From a virus: a stretch of 54,163 nt of DNA. Made by a program: the position numbers and the translations under genes. The stretch covers positions 1-54,163 of IMG/VR virus record IMGVR_UViG_3300047457_001050; one strand, 5' to 3'. Under the pieces are notes generated by a model. That model saw nothing but the letters and a program-made list of their open reading frames with translations, ran no database searches and had not been told where the DNA came from. Below, one piece after another: positions 8,522 to 16,446 of the stretch. How positions within the stretch are numbered: the stretch's first letter is position 1; every line of letters starts with the position of its first letter.

Positions 8522-9463
8522 ATGAAGAAAATTGTCTATGTAACAGGATGTTTAGGGTTTATTGGATATCATGTTACTAAAAAATGTTTAGAAAAAGGTT
8601 GGTATGTTATTGGTGTAGATAAAATGACCTATGCCAGTAATCCCCAATTTTTACCAGAATTAGAATCATCTGATAATTTTAAATTTATTAAGAGCGACAT
8701 AAATGATCTCGATAGACTACTTGACTGTGACTATATTATTAACACTGCTGCCGAGACACATGTTGATAACAGTATTATGTCAAGTGATATCTTCCTTAAA
8801 AGTAACGTAAACGGTGTTCATCATTTACTAAGTTTGATTCAGCAAAAACGTAGATTCATAATGCCGACGTTATTACACTTTAGCACAGACGAAGTTTACG
8901 GTGATATAGAACAAGGGTTTCATGCAGAATCTGATTTATTGAAACCTAGCAATCCTTACAGTGCTACAAAGGCTGCTGCTGATATGTTAGTATTAGCTTG
9001 GGCAAGAACTTTTGACATTCCTTATGTTATCGTAAGACCTACAAACAATTACGGGATAGGGCAATATGTTGAAAAACTTATTCCTAAGAGCATTAAGCAT
9101 CTTACCATAGGTCGTAAAATTGATCTTCATGATAAAGGAACTCCTAGAAGAACATGGCTCCATGTTGACGATACAGCTCGTGCAGTTTTAACCATTATCG
9201 AATCTGGTGTAAAAAATGAAATTTATAATATATCAGGTAACTATGAAGAGTCAAATCTTACTGTAGTTAAGAAGATTTTGAAATTGTATGGAAATATAGG
9301 AAGCTATGAGCAGTATGTTCAAGATCTTAAAAGACCTGGGCAAGATGTTAGATATGCTATTTCCGATGAAAAATTAAAACAGCTAGGTTGGCAACCTCAT
9401 GCTGACTTTGATATTGAATTAGAACGTATAGTAGACTATTACAAAAATAATTTTATTTGGTAA
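8522..9463 (+). CDS. dTDP/CDP-glucose 4,6-dehydratase-like SDR
   Basis: This 313-residue protein has the RmlB-type signature. The NAD motif is VTGCLGFIGYH (residues 6-16), then NTAAETHVDNS. The active-site triad stretch is FSTDEVYGD, where Thr-Asp-Glu are the dehydratase residues, and the Tyr-x3-Lys is in YSATKAAAD. VRPTNNYGIGQ is also typical. It should make a 4-keto-6-deoxy nucleotide sugar, the substrate class used by RfbH at 1457. Whether it prefers dTDP or CDP cannot be told from sequence. It is the last gene of the sugar operon. Confidence 0.85.
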   Translation: MKKIVYVTGCLGFIGYHVTKKCLEKGWYVIGVDKMTYASNPQFLPELESSDNFKFIKSDINDLDRLLDCDYIINTAAETHVDNSIMSSDIFLKSNVNGVHHLLSLIQQKRRFIMPTLLHFSTDEVYGDIEQGFHAESDLLKPSNPYSATKAAADMLVLAWARTFDIPYVIVRPTNNYGIGQYVEKLIPKSIKHLTIGRKIDLHDKGTPRRTWLHVDDTARAVLTIIESGVKNEIYNISGNYEESNLTVVKKILKLYGNIGSYEQYVQDLKRPGQDVRYAISDEKLKQLGWQPHADFDIELERIVDYYKNNFIW

Positions 9464-9485
9464 TTAACCATGTAGATTACACTGT

Positions 9486-9519
9486 TCCCAATTAACACTA
9501 AATATAATTGTTATTGGGA
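9486..9519. promoter_or_regulatory. Inverted repeat in leader of the 9528 gene
   Basis: TCCCAAT at 9486-9492 pairs with ATTGGGA at 9513-9519, extended by AACA/TGTT after a one-base bulge, giving an 11-bp stem. The right arm borders the ribosome site (GGGAGCGG) of the gene at 9528. It may attenuate the sugar operon or mask that ribosome site. No T-run follows, so it is not a standard terminator. Confidence 0.4.
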
Positions 9520-9527
9520 GCGGTAAC

Positions 9528-9803
9528 ATGGATTTCTTTAAATTAGTAGCAGATGTTGGATTTCCTATAGCGGCTGCACTAGCTGCGGGCTACTTTGTTT
9601 TCCTTACACTAAAATTTATTCTAGATGGCGTCACATCTAGTGTCAATGGTATGGCTGGAATAATTAAAGGCCTTGATGCTAGAGTATCTACAATGAACCA
9701 TGATGTTCAACGTATTGATGTAAAGATCAGTCATGCGCTAGGCCTACAGCCTGATTATAATCGAATCAGTCGTGCTGAGCAGAGTGATCAAAGGAGAGAC
9801 TGA
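9528..9803 (+). CDS. Small membrane protein, holin-like (paralogue 1)
   Basis: This 91-residue protein starts behind GGGAGCGG. One hydrophobic segment lies near residues 8-33 (FPIAAALAAGYFVFLTLKFIL), followed by an amphipathic stretch with heptad spacing and a charged tail. The pattern matches its neighbour at 9898 (FPI...GYF.F..K.......G...L..R...........I), so the two look like paralogues. Layout and size resemble BhlA/UviB-type holins. With the following lipoprotein this may be a lysis module, but no endolysin adjoins it. Confidence 0.55.
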   Translation: MDFFKLVADVGFPIAAALAAGYFVFLTLKFILDGVTSSVNGMAGIIKGLDARVSTMNHDVQRIDVKISHALGLQPDYNRISRAEQSDQRRD

Positions 9804-9910
9804 TGACTCCGTTGGAACTTATACATGCCGCAGGAATAGGCATAGATGAAAACAAACACCCCGAACTATTTCGATATCTTATGGAATTACTGTATCAATG
9901 GAAAATATAG
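9803..9910 (+). CDS. 35-residue peptide between the holin-like genes
   Basis: ATG at 9803 overlaps the TGA of the upstream gene (ATGA) and AAAGGAGAG lies at the right distance before it. The frame ends at TAG 9908-9910, overlapping the next start (9898). The peptide begins MTPLELIHAAGIGIDENKHP and has no membrane segment. The ribosome site and double overlap suggest it is translated in a coupled chain. Function unknown. Confidence 0.5.
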   Translation: MTPLELIHAAGIGIDENKHPELFRYLMELLYQWKI

Positions 9911-10308
9911 CAGAACTTATAAACAAATATGGCTTTCCTATTGTCAGCGCCGCAGGTATGGGTTACTTTATTTTCTTTGTATGGAAATGGGTGACTACGG
10001 TTGTTAAGCCTGTGATTGGTCAAGCAAATGGAACGCTGATTGCTCTAATTGATCGTATTCGCATGTTGGATAATGACCTAATAAGATTGAATCAAAAAGT
10101 AGAAACAGTATTACAACTACGTGGAAAAACCATTGATAAAGAACGTATCATCGCCGAACAAGAAATTAACGTTGATCCATTTAAGAAGAAAAAAGAAGAA
10201 GATGCTGCTGCCAAGAAAGCCGCCGAAGAAGCAGACAAGCCCATAGGTGGTCCTAAAGGTCGTAAAGCCACAGCGCAGGAAATTAAAGACGCAGCCGGCG
10301 ATGAATAA
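9898..10308 (+). CDS. Membrane protein with coiled coil, holin-like (paralogue 2)
   Basis: This 136-residue protein has one membrane helix (about residues 12-35, ending FFVWKWV), a heptad-patterned helix to about residue 80, and a highly charged Lys/Glu/Ala-rich tail with PFKKKKEEDAAAKKAAEEA. Its first 80 residues align by pattern with the 9528 product. It may be a second holin or antiholin, or a scaffold for the nearby lipoprotein. The stop overlaps the start of the lipoprotein gene. Confidence 0.55.
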   Translation: MENIAELINKYGFPIVSAAGMGYFIFFVWKWVTTVVKPVIGQANGTLIALIDRIRMLDNDLIRLNQKVETVLQLRGKTIDKERIIAEQEINVDPFKKKKEEDAAAKKAAEEADKPIGGPKGRKATAQEIKDAAGDE

Positions 10309-10675
10309 GTTATTCTTAGGTCTAATATTTTTTTTAATAACAGGTTGCTCTACAATTCAATCAGGTGTTGACACTGTTAAGAAATATTGGCCTAGAGACC
10401 ATGATCCTGTGATGTTTGACAAGGTAGTTGAAATACATATAGCCATAGAAAACCTTAATTGTGAGCAACCTGATTATTCTGAACTTGTGCCAAAGGCAAT
10501 TAGACTGAGCAGATATGCTGAATTGCGCAATGATCCGCAGGCAGAAAATCTTAAAGGACTAGAGGCTCACATATTAAAACTTAGATCTAGCACAAACAAA
10601 ATCTTTTGTGAACTAGGTAAAAAGACAGCATTACAGAGACTTGACGTAGCAATTAACGCATGGAGAAAGCGATGA
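10301..10675 (+). CDS. Small lipoprotein (possible spanin-like)
   Basis: I use ATG 10301, which overlaps the previous stop by eight bases. From there the protein (124 residues) has a clear type II signal: a short basic start, a hydrophobic stretch and the lipobox ITGC with Cys16. An earlier frame start at 10247 would bury this signal. The mature part is mostly helical, with two more cysteines in NLNCEQPDYSEL and IFCELGKK. An outer-membrane lipoprotein next to holin-like proteins suggests an outer spanin, although it is long for Rz1-type proteins. Confidence 0.6.
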   Translation: MNKLFLGLIFFLITGCSTIQSGVDTVKKYWPRDHDPVMFDKVVEIHIAIENLNCEQPDYSELVPKAIRLSRYAELRNDPQAENLKGLEAHILKLRSSTNKIFCELGKKTALQRLDVAINAWRKR

Positions 10676-10869
10676 CAATGGGACACCCTTTAATACAAGA
10701 AATCAGCAATATAGAAGCAGCCTATCGTGGTGGGCAACTCAGTCTCGAAGAGCGTAATTATCTTTTACAGGAAATAAAAGAAGTTCGTGCTGCTCAAGAG
10801 TGTGCAGGCAATGAAGAAATGTTCAGGTATATAGTGCAAGCCGTACATATTGCGGCTAGCGTAGTTTGA
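10672..10869 (+). CDS. Conserved-looking small helical protein
   Basis: The start is ATG 10672, overlapping the preceding TGA as ATGA, with GGAGA upstream inside the previous gene; an ATG at 10660 is less well placed. The 65-residue product is helical and charged (LEERNYLLQEIKEVRAAQE) and ends in a short hydrophobic tail (VQAVHIAASVV). Its stop overlaps the desaturase start. Function unknown. Similar helical linkers occur in phage lysis and structural strings, so it is probably real. Confidence 0.55.
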   Translation: MTMGHPLIQEISNIEAAYRGGQLSLEERNYLLQEIKEVRAAQECAGNEEMFRYIVQAVHIAASVV

Positions 10870-11576
10870 TGTGGATGATCGTATGGACACTGATAGCCAC
10901 ACACATAACAATAATTTGCGTGACGCTATATCTACACAGGGGCATGGCACACCGTGGTATCGTGTTTCATCCCCTATTAAGCCACTTTATGAGGTTGTGG
11001 TTATGGCTGACTACTGGTATGGTTACAAAAGAGTGGATGGCAGTTCATCGTGCGCATCATAGATATAGCGACCAGCCAGGCGATCCGCATAGTCCTGTTG
11101 TTTTTGGCCGTTACAATATTCTCTTACGTGGCGTTAGATATTATCGTATGGCTCTTGAGGGAGGGATACTGGCCAAGACCTACGCTCCCGATGCGCCCTC
11201 TGATTGGATAGAACGAAAAATTTATTCCGAACTTCCATGGTTAGGAATTACTCTACTGCTAATTATAAATGTTTTATGTTTTTCATTGTGGGGAGTTTTA
11301 ATATGGTTAGTTCAAATGGCTTGGATACCATTTTGGGCAGCAGGCGTAATCAACGGTGTAGGACACTGGTTAGGATATAGAAATGGACGCACGGAAGATA
11401 ATAGTAGGAACATTTGTCCTTGGGGTATTGTTATTGGTGGAGAGGAGTTGCACAACAACCACCATCTTAACCCAGCGAGTGTTAAATTATCACGCAAATG
11501 GTTTGAAATAGACATAGGCTATATATACTTAAAGATGTTTGAGTTTTTACATTTGGCTAAGATTAGGGAGATATAA
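10869..11576 (+). CDS. Membrane fatty-acid desaturase (acyl-CoA/acyl-lipid type)
   Basis: ATG 10869 shares a base with the upstream TGA. The 235-residue protein has all three di-iron histidine boxes in the right order: HRGMAH (His23, His28), HRAHH (His60-64) and HNNHH (His195-199). There are hydrophobic segments before box 1, around residues 40-52 and at 122-168. This is the delta-9 desaturase layout, shorter than bacterial homologues of about 280-300 residues. It would insert a double bond into host acyl chains in the inner membrane, using ferredoxin or a similar donor. It may serve membrane fluidity or lysis, and may act with the lipid-remodelling genes at 18-19.5 kb. Confidence 0.88.
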   Translation: MWMIVWTLIATHITIICVTLYLHRGMAHRGIVFHPLLSHFMRLWLWLTTGMVTKEWMAVHRAHHRYSDQPGDPHSPVVFGRYNILLRGVRYYRMALEGGILAKTYAPDAPSDWIERKIYSELPWLGITLLLIINVLCFSLWGVLIWLVQMAWIPFWAAGVINGVGHWLGYRNGRTEDNSRNICPWGIVIGGEELHNNHHLNPASVKLSRKWFEIDIGYIYLKMFEFLHLAKIREI

Positions 11577-11577
11577 G

Positions 11578-12585
11578 GTGGCAATAAGAAGAATTGTTAG
11601 TGTTCATTTTAATGAAGATTATGACCAACTCAAAGATGAAATGTTTTATGATTCTGATACTAACACAATCATTATACCAGATGAAGGTGGTCTTAGAAAA
11701 ATCATTTCAGCGCCGTTAGAAGAAACAGTATCAGAGGCTGTTCCTGGTCCTAAAGGTGATCAAGGAGAACCAGGTCCTGCTGGTAGAGATGGAGTTGATG
11801 GACCTCAGGGACCTCAGGGAGAAAAAGGAGAACCTGGTAGAGATGGTATAGATGGAGCACCTGGACCTAAAGGTGATCAAGGAGAACCAGGTCCTGCTGG
11901 TAGAGATGGAGCACCTGGTCCTAAAGGTGAAAAGGGAGACCAAGGTATACAGGGCGTACAAGGTCCTGCTGGTCGAGATGGACTACAAGGACCAAAGGGA
12001 GATTCAGGACAAGATGGAACTCCTGGTCGAGATGGTGTAGGTATCTCTACCGCAACTATTACCAATGGTTTCCTTATTATTACTAAAACAGATGGAACTA
12101 CTGTTAATGCTGGAAGTGTTGCTACCACATCTACAAGTTCAACAACACGATCAAGTGGTCCTGTAATGGTAGGAGGTGCTCCTAATCCATTCGCTCCCGT
12201 TATAGTCTCAGCACCCCCAGGTTACAAGGCGGCTAACATTGATGACGGTGTTGAATTATCATTGGACACATTGGCTGTTCAGTTAGCCCCTAGTGGTAGT
12301 CGTAGTTTACAATTTAGAACAACTAGCGGAACCTTATCAGTAAACATCACAGGACAGATCTACTGGGCCAAAGGTGACTATACAGGAAATTGGAGTGCTA
12401 ATTATTGGAATGGAAACACATTAACTACAGCATGGCTACAACCATTTACATGGAGTTTTCCATGGCAGGGCGACATGGCCATATACAATGTTCAAGATAT
12501 GACCAATCGTAGATTTTATAGAATCACACTAAGTATAGGTGGTGGTTACAAAAAGAATACAATTATTATAGAGAGAATGGTCTAG
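11578..12585 (+). CDS. Collagen-like fibre protein
   Basis: I choose GTG 11578, one base after the desaturase stop, with AGGGAGAT upstream. The 335-residue protein has a 56-residue N-terminal domain that starts AIRRIVSVHFNEDYD. It then has about 33 uninterrupted Gly-X-Y triplets (residues 57-155, rich in GPKGDQGEPGPAGRD blocks), a Ser/Thr-rich linker and a C-terminal beta-rich domain with many Trp and Tyr (WAKGDYTGNWSANYWNGN). The collagen part should form a trimeric stalk. Such proteins are common as phage tail or capsid fibres. The N-terminus would anchor and the C-terminus could bind a receptor or glycan. The repeat DNA is also a recombination-prone tract. Confidence 0.85.
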   Translation: MAIRRIVSVHFNEDYDQLKDEMFYDSDTNTIIIPDEGGLRKIISAPLEETVSEAVPGPKGDQGEPGPAGRDGVDGPQGPQGEKGEPGRDGIDGAPGPKGDQGEPGPAGRDGAPGPKGEKGDQGIQGVQGPAGRDGLQGPKGDSGQDGTPGRDGVGISTATITNGFLIITKTDGTTVNAGSVATTSTSSTTRSSGPVMVGGAPNPFAPVIVSAPPGYKAANIDDGVELSLDTLAVQLAPSGSRSLQFRTTSGTLSVNITGQIYWAKGDYTGNWSANYWNGNTLTTAWLQPFTWSFPWQGDMAIYNVQDMTNRRFYRITLSIGGGYKKNTIIIERMV

Positions 12586-13814
12586 TAACCATAGTTCCCA
12601 GGGTCGTTCTTAAATTTAATTTCATCTAATAACGACTCTCCTTCTATCTTCCAATTGGTAAAATCAGTCTTGTTAATTGTATTCATTAACAGTTGAAGTT
12701 TGTTCTGCGCTGAAGGTTCAAACAGTCCTCTCAATACCCACAACCATAAAAACTGTTGATGTTTTTCACCAATCTTATTATAGTAGTCGCATAATTTTAA
12801 CATAGCAGGCTGACTCTTTCTACGAGCCATAGTGACTAACTGTTCTACAGCATCTGTGATTTCATTCTGACTACTATGAGGATCTTCCATAATTGTAGAA
12901 CTGTATTCCATTTGTGCTTCTGGATTGGTCTTTGCGGCCTGTTTTAAAAATTGTAATCCAAGGCTACGATGAACACCCAACGGTCCTTGTAGCAGTTTAT
13001 ATATTGTCATAGCACGATCGCTGTCTATGCCCTTACAGTATTCACTTAATATAGCAACTACCACATGACGAAGTTCTACAGGCACTAATTCCTTGCCGGA
13101 CATGTCTAATAGTTCATTAAGGCTTGGTCCACATTTTTTTGTTATACGCCACATCAACACACGAGTAGCAGGACCAAATTGTCGATCACGTTTGAGATTT
13201 TGTGCGTCCTGTAGAGATTTACCTACAGCAGGTTTATCATTAACCACACTCTTTATCAGTTCTTCTTTACTGTATTTTACACTTTCTTTATGAACTACAT
13301 TGGGATTCTTTTGAGCACCTTTGATCTTAACAGCATAAATTTTAATAGGGTCTTTGATATTTTTAAATGACTGTGGACCACGCCATTCTATTTCTAAATT
13401 AGATATTTTACCACTTACAGCATCGAAAACTTGGCTGCTAAAGCAAACACCACCGAGGTCAGCAGTGCTTTCTATACGAGCAGCAATGTTTACAGTGTCG
13501 CCCATGAGATTATCACCGTAGGCAAAAACCTCTCCCAGATGTAGTCCAATCCGCCAGCGCATGTCTATGTTTAATGACTGTATTTTATTTTGAATTTCGT
13601 AGGCACATTTTACAGCATCTGTGGCACTGGGAAATTCAGCGAGAACAGCATCTCCTGCTGTGTTAAAAATACGACCATTATATGTTTTAATAGAAGGGTC
13701 AATAATAGACCTACATTGATCTAATTTGCGCAGTGTTCCTTCTTCATCTGCGCCCATCATACGACTATAACCAATTACATCACTACATAATATTGTGGTT
13801 AGTTTTTTGTCCAT
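12582..13814 (-). CDS. Class III nucleotide cyclase with helical C-terminal region
   Basis: The 410-residue soluble protein has an N-terminal class III cyclase domain (1-170). Metal-binding Asp12 (CSDVIGYS) and Asp55 (NTAGDAVLAEF) are present, and Asn109/Arg113 (VNIAARIES) match the transition-state residues. The base-recognition pair is not standard: the usual Lys, four residues before Asp55, is Asn51, and the usual Asp/Thr, seven before Asn109, is Asn102. The product might therefore not be cAMP. Residues 230-400 look like helical repeats. The stop overlaps that of the convergent collagen gene, and AAGGTG precedes the start. It lies behind a second cyclase on the same strand. Confidence 0.85.
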   Translation of the reverse strand: MDKKLTTILCSDVIGYSRMMGADEEGTLRKLDQCRSIIDPSIKTYNGRIFNTAGDAVLAEFPSATDAVKCAYEIQNKIQSLNIDMRWRIGLHLGEVFAYGDNLMGDTVNIAARIESTADLGGVCFSSQVFDAVSGKISNLEIEWRGPQSFKNIKDPIKIYAVKIKGAQKNPNVVHKESVKYSKEELIKSVVNDKPAVGKSLQDAQNLKRDRQFGPATRVLMWRITKKCGPSLNELLDMSGKELVPVELRHVVVAILSEYCKGIDSDRAMTIYKLLQGPLGVHRSLGLQFLKQAAKTNPEAQMEYSSTIMEDPHSSQNEITDAVEQLVTMARRKSQPAMLKLCDYYNKIGEKHQQFLWLWVLRGLFEPSAQNKLQLLMNTINKTDFTNWKIEGESLLDEIKFKNDPGNYGY

Positions 13815-13941
13815 TTAACACCTTATGGGTTTGACTCCGTTTAAAGTTATACCTAGTTTCTGCCATTCGTCTGCGTTTCCTATCACAAAGTAGGGCCAGA
13901 ACCAATGTGTTACAAATATCTTTACATACGAATCTATAAGG

Positions 13942-15996
13942 CTACTTGCTAGTTGCTCTGAATACGCCGTCCCAATCTGATGGTAATCCTGCACTGGCCA
14001 TTTCATGAATGCGTTCGGTCCATAGTTCATAGTAGTGATCCATTTGTCCATCAAATTTTCCTTTAAGATTTTCTACTGCTTTCAGCGCCTTATTCCATTG
14101 TTGAGCACGATAGTAGGCCAACATTTCATCATGGCGTTCTTTATCTGCTAGCCATTGACTGATCTTACCTTCTTCTGGATTATAGAACACCGTATGAATG
14201 GTTACGCCTTCTTTTTTACCCTTCACTGCTATACAATCTAGTTCTAATGTAAAATATTGATTGTCTAGTCTTTGAGCAGTTTCTGGACCTAGCACAATTA
14301 GCACGCCATAGTTCTTGCTTTGTCCTTCTAAGCGGCTGGCCAAATTAACTGCGTCACCCAAACAAGTATAGTCAAAACGTTGCTCACTGCCCATATTGCC
14401 GACGACAACAACCCCAGTGTTAATACCAATACCCATACCAAAAGCAGGTGTTCCTTCCTTTGCGATTTCATCGTTAAACTCCTTGAGATTGCCTAACATT
14501 TCAAGGGCTGCTTTGACACTTTGACGACAATGCCAATTATCATCAATAGGGCTGTTCCAAAATGCCATTTGAGCATCACCGATATATTTGTCTAGTGTGC
14601 CGTGGTTTTCAAGAATACGCTTGGTCATGGCTGTCATATAACGGTTCATTATCTTAGTTAACCCTTGAACATCTTTGCCATAGTGTTCTGATATTGATGT
14701 AAAGCCACGCACATCTGTAAACATAATTGACAGTTCTTTTTCTTCACCGCCCAGTTTAAGTAGGCTAGGATCTTTGATCAGTTTGGCCACAAGATCCGGT
14801 GATAGGTAACTTTGAAATTGTTTGCGTATCTGTTGTTTCTGGAGGAATTCGCTTATAAATTTAACCGTATAAGCATGTAGTGCTACAAGAAGAATACTAA
14901 GGGTAGGCAAAGTAGCATCAATAAGCCACCTATAATTACTATACCCGTACATACTGCCTGCCACACATGAACCAGCAAGAATAATATAAAATCCGATACC
15001 GACATAGACCCACCTTGATAAAAAGATTAAAACGATGCCAAATACAGCAATGGCGCCTAATTCGGCGGCATCTGCCCAGTCGGGTCTCTGTATGTGACTC
15101 TGTGTAGTTAGTGTTCCTAGCACTGTGCCCTGTAAAAAGTGAGGCCATACCTCTCCTTTAGCAGTTGCCACAGGATTAGACAAGCCTGCTGCTGATAATC
15201 CCACAATAACAATCTCACCATTAAATGAATCCGGTAAAGTCATTAAACTATGTTCCTTAGGCGTTGCTGCCCAATCGATCCATATACGACCTAGAGGATC
15301 AGTAGGAATTTTTCCTATTTTTGGAACTCTTAATGCCTCTACACCTATGTCACCTATCTTTACTTGAACTTTAGGATCTTGTGCGGCTACTCTTAGAGTT
15401 TCTAATGCTAGAGCAGGGTGTAATTTACCTTGGCTGGCAATAACTAGAGGCATACGACGGACCACCCCGTCTATCTCAGGAAAGGTGTTTACAACGCCAT
15501 ATCCTGCGGCCTGTCCTGTTATTATGGCCACTGAACTGATTACGCCTGGATACTCTACAACTTTTCCCTGGGGATCTTGGCCAACGACCTGAGTATTAGG
15601 TGGTTGTGTGGCATTACGTTCTTTTGTATGTCCTAATACTGGAAGAACCACAGGGTGCGTTTTAAGATATTGTGCTAGTTCTTTATCTTCTTTAAACCTA
15701 TCTTGCTCAGGCATTAACACGTTAAAGACTACCAAACCTGCGTTTCTTTTGTAAAGTTCTTCAATTATTTCCTTATAGTCTCCTCTAGGAAAAGGCCATT
15801 GACCCATTTTCTCTAGAGTAGCCTCATCAATGTTTACTGTATGAACAGGAACATCTACTCGAGGTTGACTGGTTATAAGTTGATCAAAATACCGTAGTCT
15901 AACAGATTCTACAAAACTTGGATCAAAGAATCTTAATGCTATAACTGCTATAAGTGTGAGCAAGGCCCACCAAGGGTTAAGTATAATCTTTCTCAT
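13942..15996 (-). CDS. CHASE2-domain adenylate cyclase
   Basis: The 684-residue protein has an N-terminal membrane anchor (about 8-24), an extracytoplasmic CHASE2 sensor (about 30-305), three membrane helices (312-375) and a C-terminal class III cyclase. Catalytic residues are intact: metal Asp428 (FTDVRGFTS) and Asp474 (YIGDAQMAFW), adenine-recognising Lys470 with Thr544, and Asn551/Arg555 (VNLASRLEG). CHASE2 senses unknown periplasmic signals in bacteria. In this phage it should produce cAMP inside the host. An AATAAATA late-type promoter sits seven bases before the ATG. Such a full receptor cyclase is unusual in a phage. Confidence 0.92.
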   Translation of the reverse strand: MRKIILNPWWALLTLIAVIALRFFDPSFVESVRLRYFDQLITSQPRVDVPVHTVNIDEATLEKMGQWPFPRGDYKEIIEELYKRNAGLVVFNVLMPEQDRFKEDKELAQYLKTHPVVLPVLGHTKERNATQPPNTQVVGQDPQGKVVEYPGVISSVAIITGQAAGYGVVNTFPEIDGVVRRMPLVIASQGKLHPALALETLRVAAQDPKVQVKIGDIGVEALRVPKIGKIPTDPLGRIWIDWAATPKEHSLMTLPDSFNGEIVIVGLSAAGLSNPVATAKGEVWPHFLQGTVLGTLTTQSHIQRPDWADAAELGAIAVFGIVLIFLSRWVYVGIGFYIILAGSCVAGSMYGYSNYRWLIDATLPTLSILLVALHAYTVKFISEFLQKQQIRKQFQSYLSPDLVAKLIKDPSLLKLGGEEKELSIMFTDVRGFTSISEHYGKDVQGLTKIMNRYMTAMTKRILENHGTLDKYIGDAQMAFWNSPIDDNWHCRQSVKAALEMLGNLKEFNDEIAKEGTPAFGMGIGINTGVVVVGNMGSEQRFDYTCLGDAVNLASRLEGQSKNYGVLIVLGPETAQRLDNQYFTLELDCIAVKGKKEGVTIHTVFYNPEEGKISQWLADKERHDEMLAYYRAQQWNKALKAVENLKGKFDGQMDHYYELWTERIHEMASAGLPSDWDGVFRATSK

Positions 15997-16003
15997 GATA
16001 CTT

Positions 16004-16011
16004 TATTTATT
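16004..16011 (-). promoter_or_regulatory. T4-type late promoter (AATAAATA) before the CHASE2 cyclase
   Basis: The minus strand reads AATAAATA here, matching the T4 late consensus at seven of eight bases. Only seven bases separate it from the ATG at 15996, so transcription would start at or within the start codon. No ribosome site fits in between. Confidence 0.45.
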
Positions 16012-16026
16012 TGGTAAAAAAAGATC

Positions 16027-16055
16027 TTGACCTTGTATAATCGAGGTGCTATACT
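16027..16055 (+). promoter_or_regulatory. Sigma-70-type promoter
   Basis: TTGACC (16027-16032) and TATACT (16050-16055) are separated by 17 bases, a near-consensus host sigma-70 promoter. It points at the gene starting at 16102 and lies between divergent genes. It is the clearest host-type promoter in the window and suggests early expression. Confidence 0.7.
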
Positions 16056-16101
16056 TATTCTAACTGCTGAGAAGCAGTGTAAAAATCTAAGAGGAAATAA
16101 A

Positions 16102-16371
16102 ATGTTATATTCTATCAATGAAGGCACCAAAACTCACAAACTTTTCACCGCACTTAAGTCAGGTGAGAAACTAACTCCTGCGCAAGCAGAGAAGCGTTTT
16201 GGTATTAAGAACATTTCAGCAGAAGCAAGCCGCATCCGTCAGGCTGGATATGCTGTATATGCTAACAGCCGTAAAGCAGGCAATGGTGTTCAGGTCACTG
16301 AATATGTAATGAGCCAGCCCAGCCGTCGTTTGATTGCTGCCGGTTATCGTGCTCTACAACTTGGTCTGTAA
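16102..16371 (+). CDS. Small HTH (winged-helix-like) DNA-binding protein
   Basis: The start is ATG 16102 after GAGGAAATAAA; a TTG-start extension back to 16027 would run through the promoter. The 89-residue protein fits the HTH_39-type phage domain: THKLFTALKSGEKLTPAQAEKRFG, then ISAEASRIRQAGYAVYANSRK, a helix-turn-helix followed by a hairpin wing. It is basic. It is a single-gene unit with its own strong promoter and terminator, as expected of an abundant early regulator or DNA-organising protein. Which sites it binds is unknown. Confidence 0.7.
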   Translation: MLYSINEGTKTHKLFTALKSGEKLTPAQAEKRFGIKNISAEASRIRQAGYAVYANSRKAGNGVQVTEYVMSQPSRRLIAAGYRALQLGL

Positions 16372-16390
16372 TTAGATCCAGTCCAAACTA

Positions 16391-16414
16391 AAAGGCCCTT
16401 AGGGGCCTTTTTTT
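16391..16414 (+). terminator. Rho-independent terminator
   Basis: AAAGGCCC (16391-16398), loop TTAG, then GGGCCTTT (16403-16410) running into a seven-T tract (16408-16414). It closes the HTH gene. The TerC gene starts 33 bases further on. Confidence 0.88.
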
Positions 16415-16446
16415 ATTAAATAAAAAGATTTTGTATAGGACAATTT

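Noticed and set aside
11750-12040. Possible CRISPR-like or tandem repeat array
   Set aside because: The repeats are contiguous codon blocks for Gly-X-Y triplets, without spacers of constant length.
11731-12128. Repetitive frames antisense to the collagen gene
   Set aside because: They are by-products of the Gly-X-Y codon repeats.
13815-14054. 79-residue frame between the two cyclase genes
   Set aside because: Half of it overlaps the CHASE2 cyclase in another frame. The unique part has no start codon with a ribosome site. The AAGGTG before the second cyclase explains the spacing.
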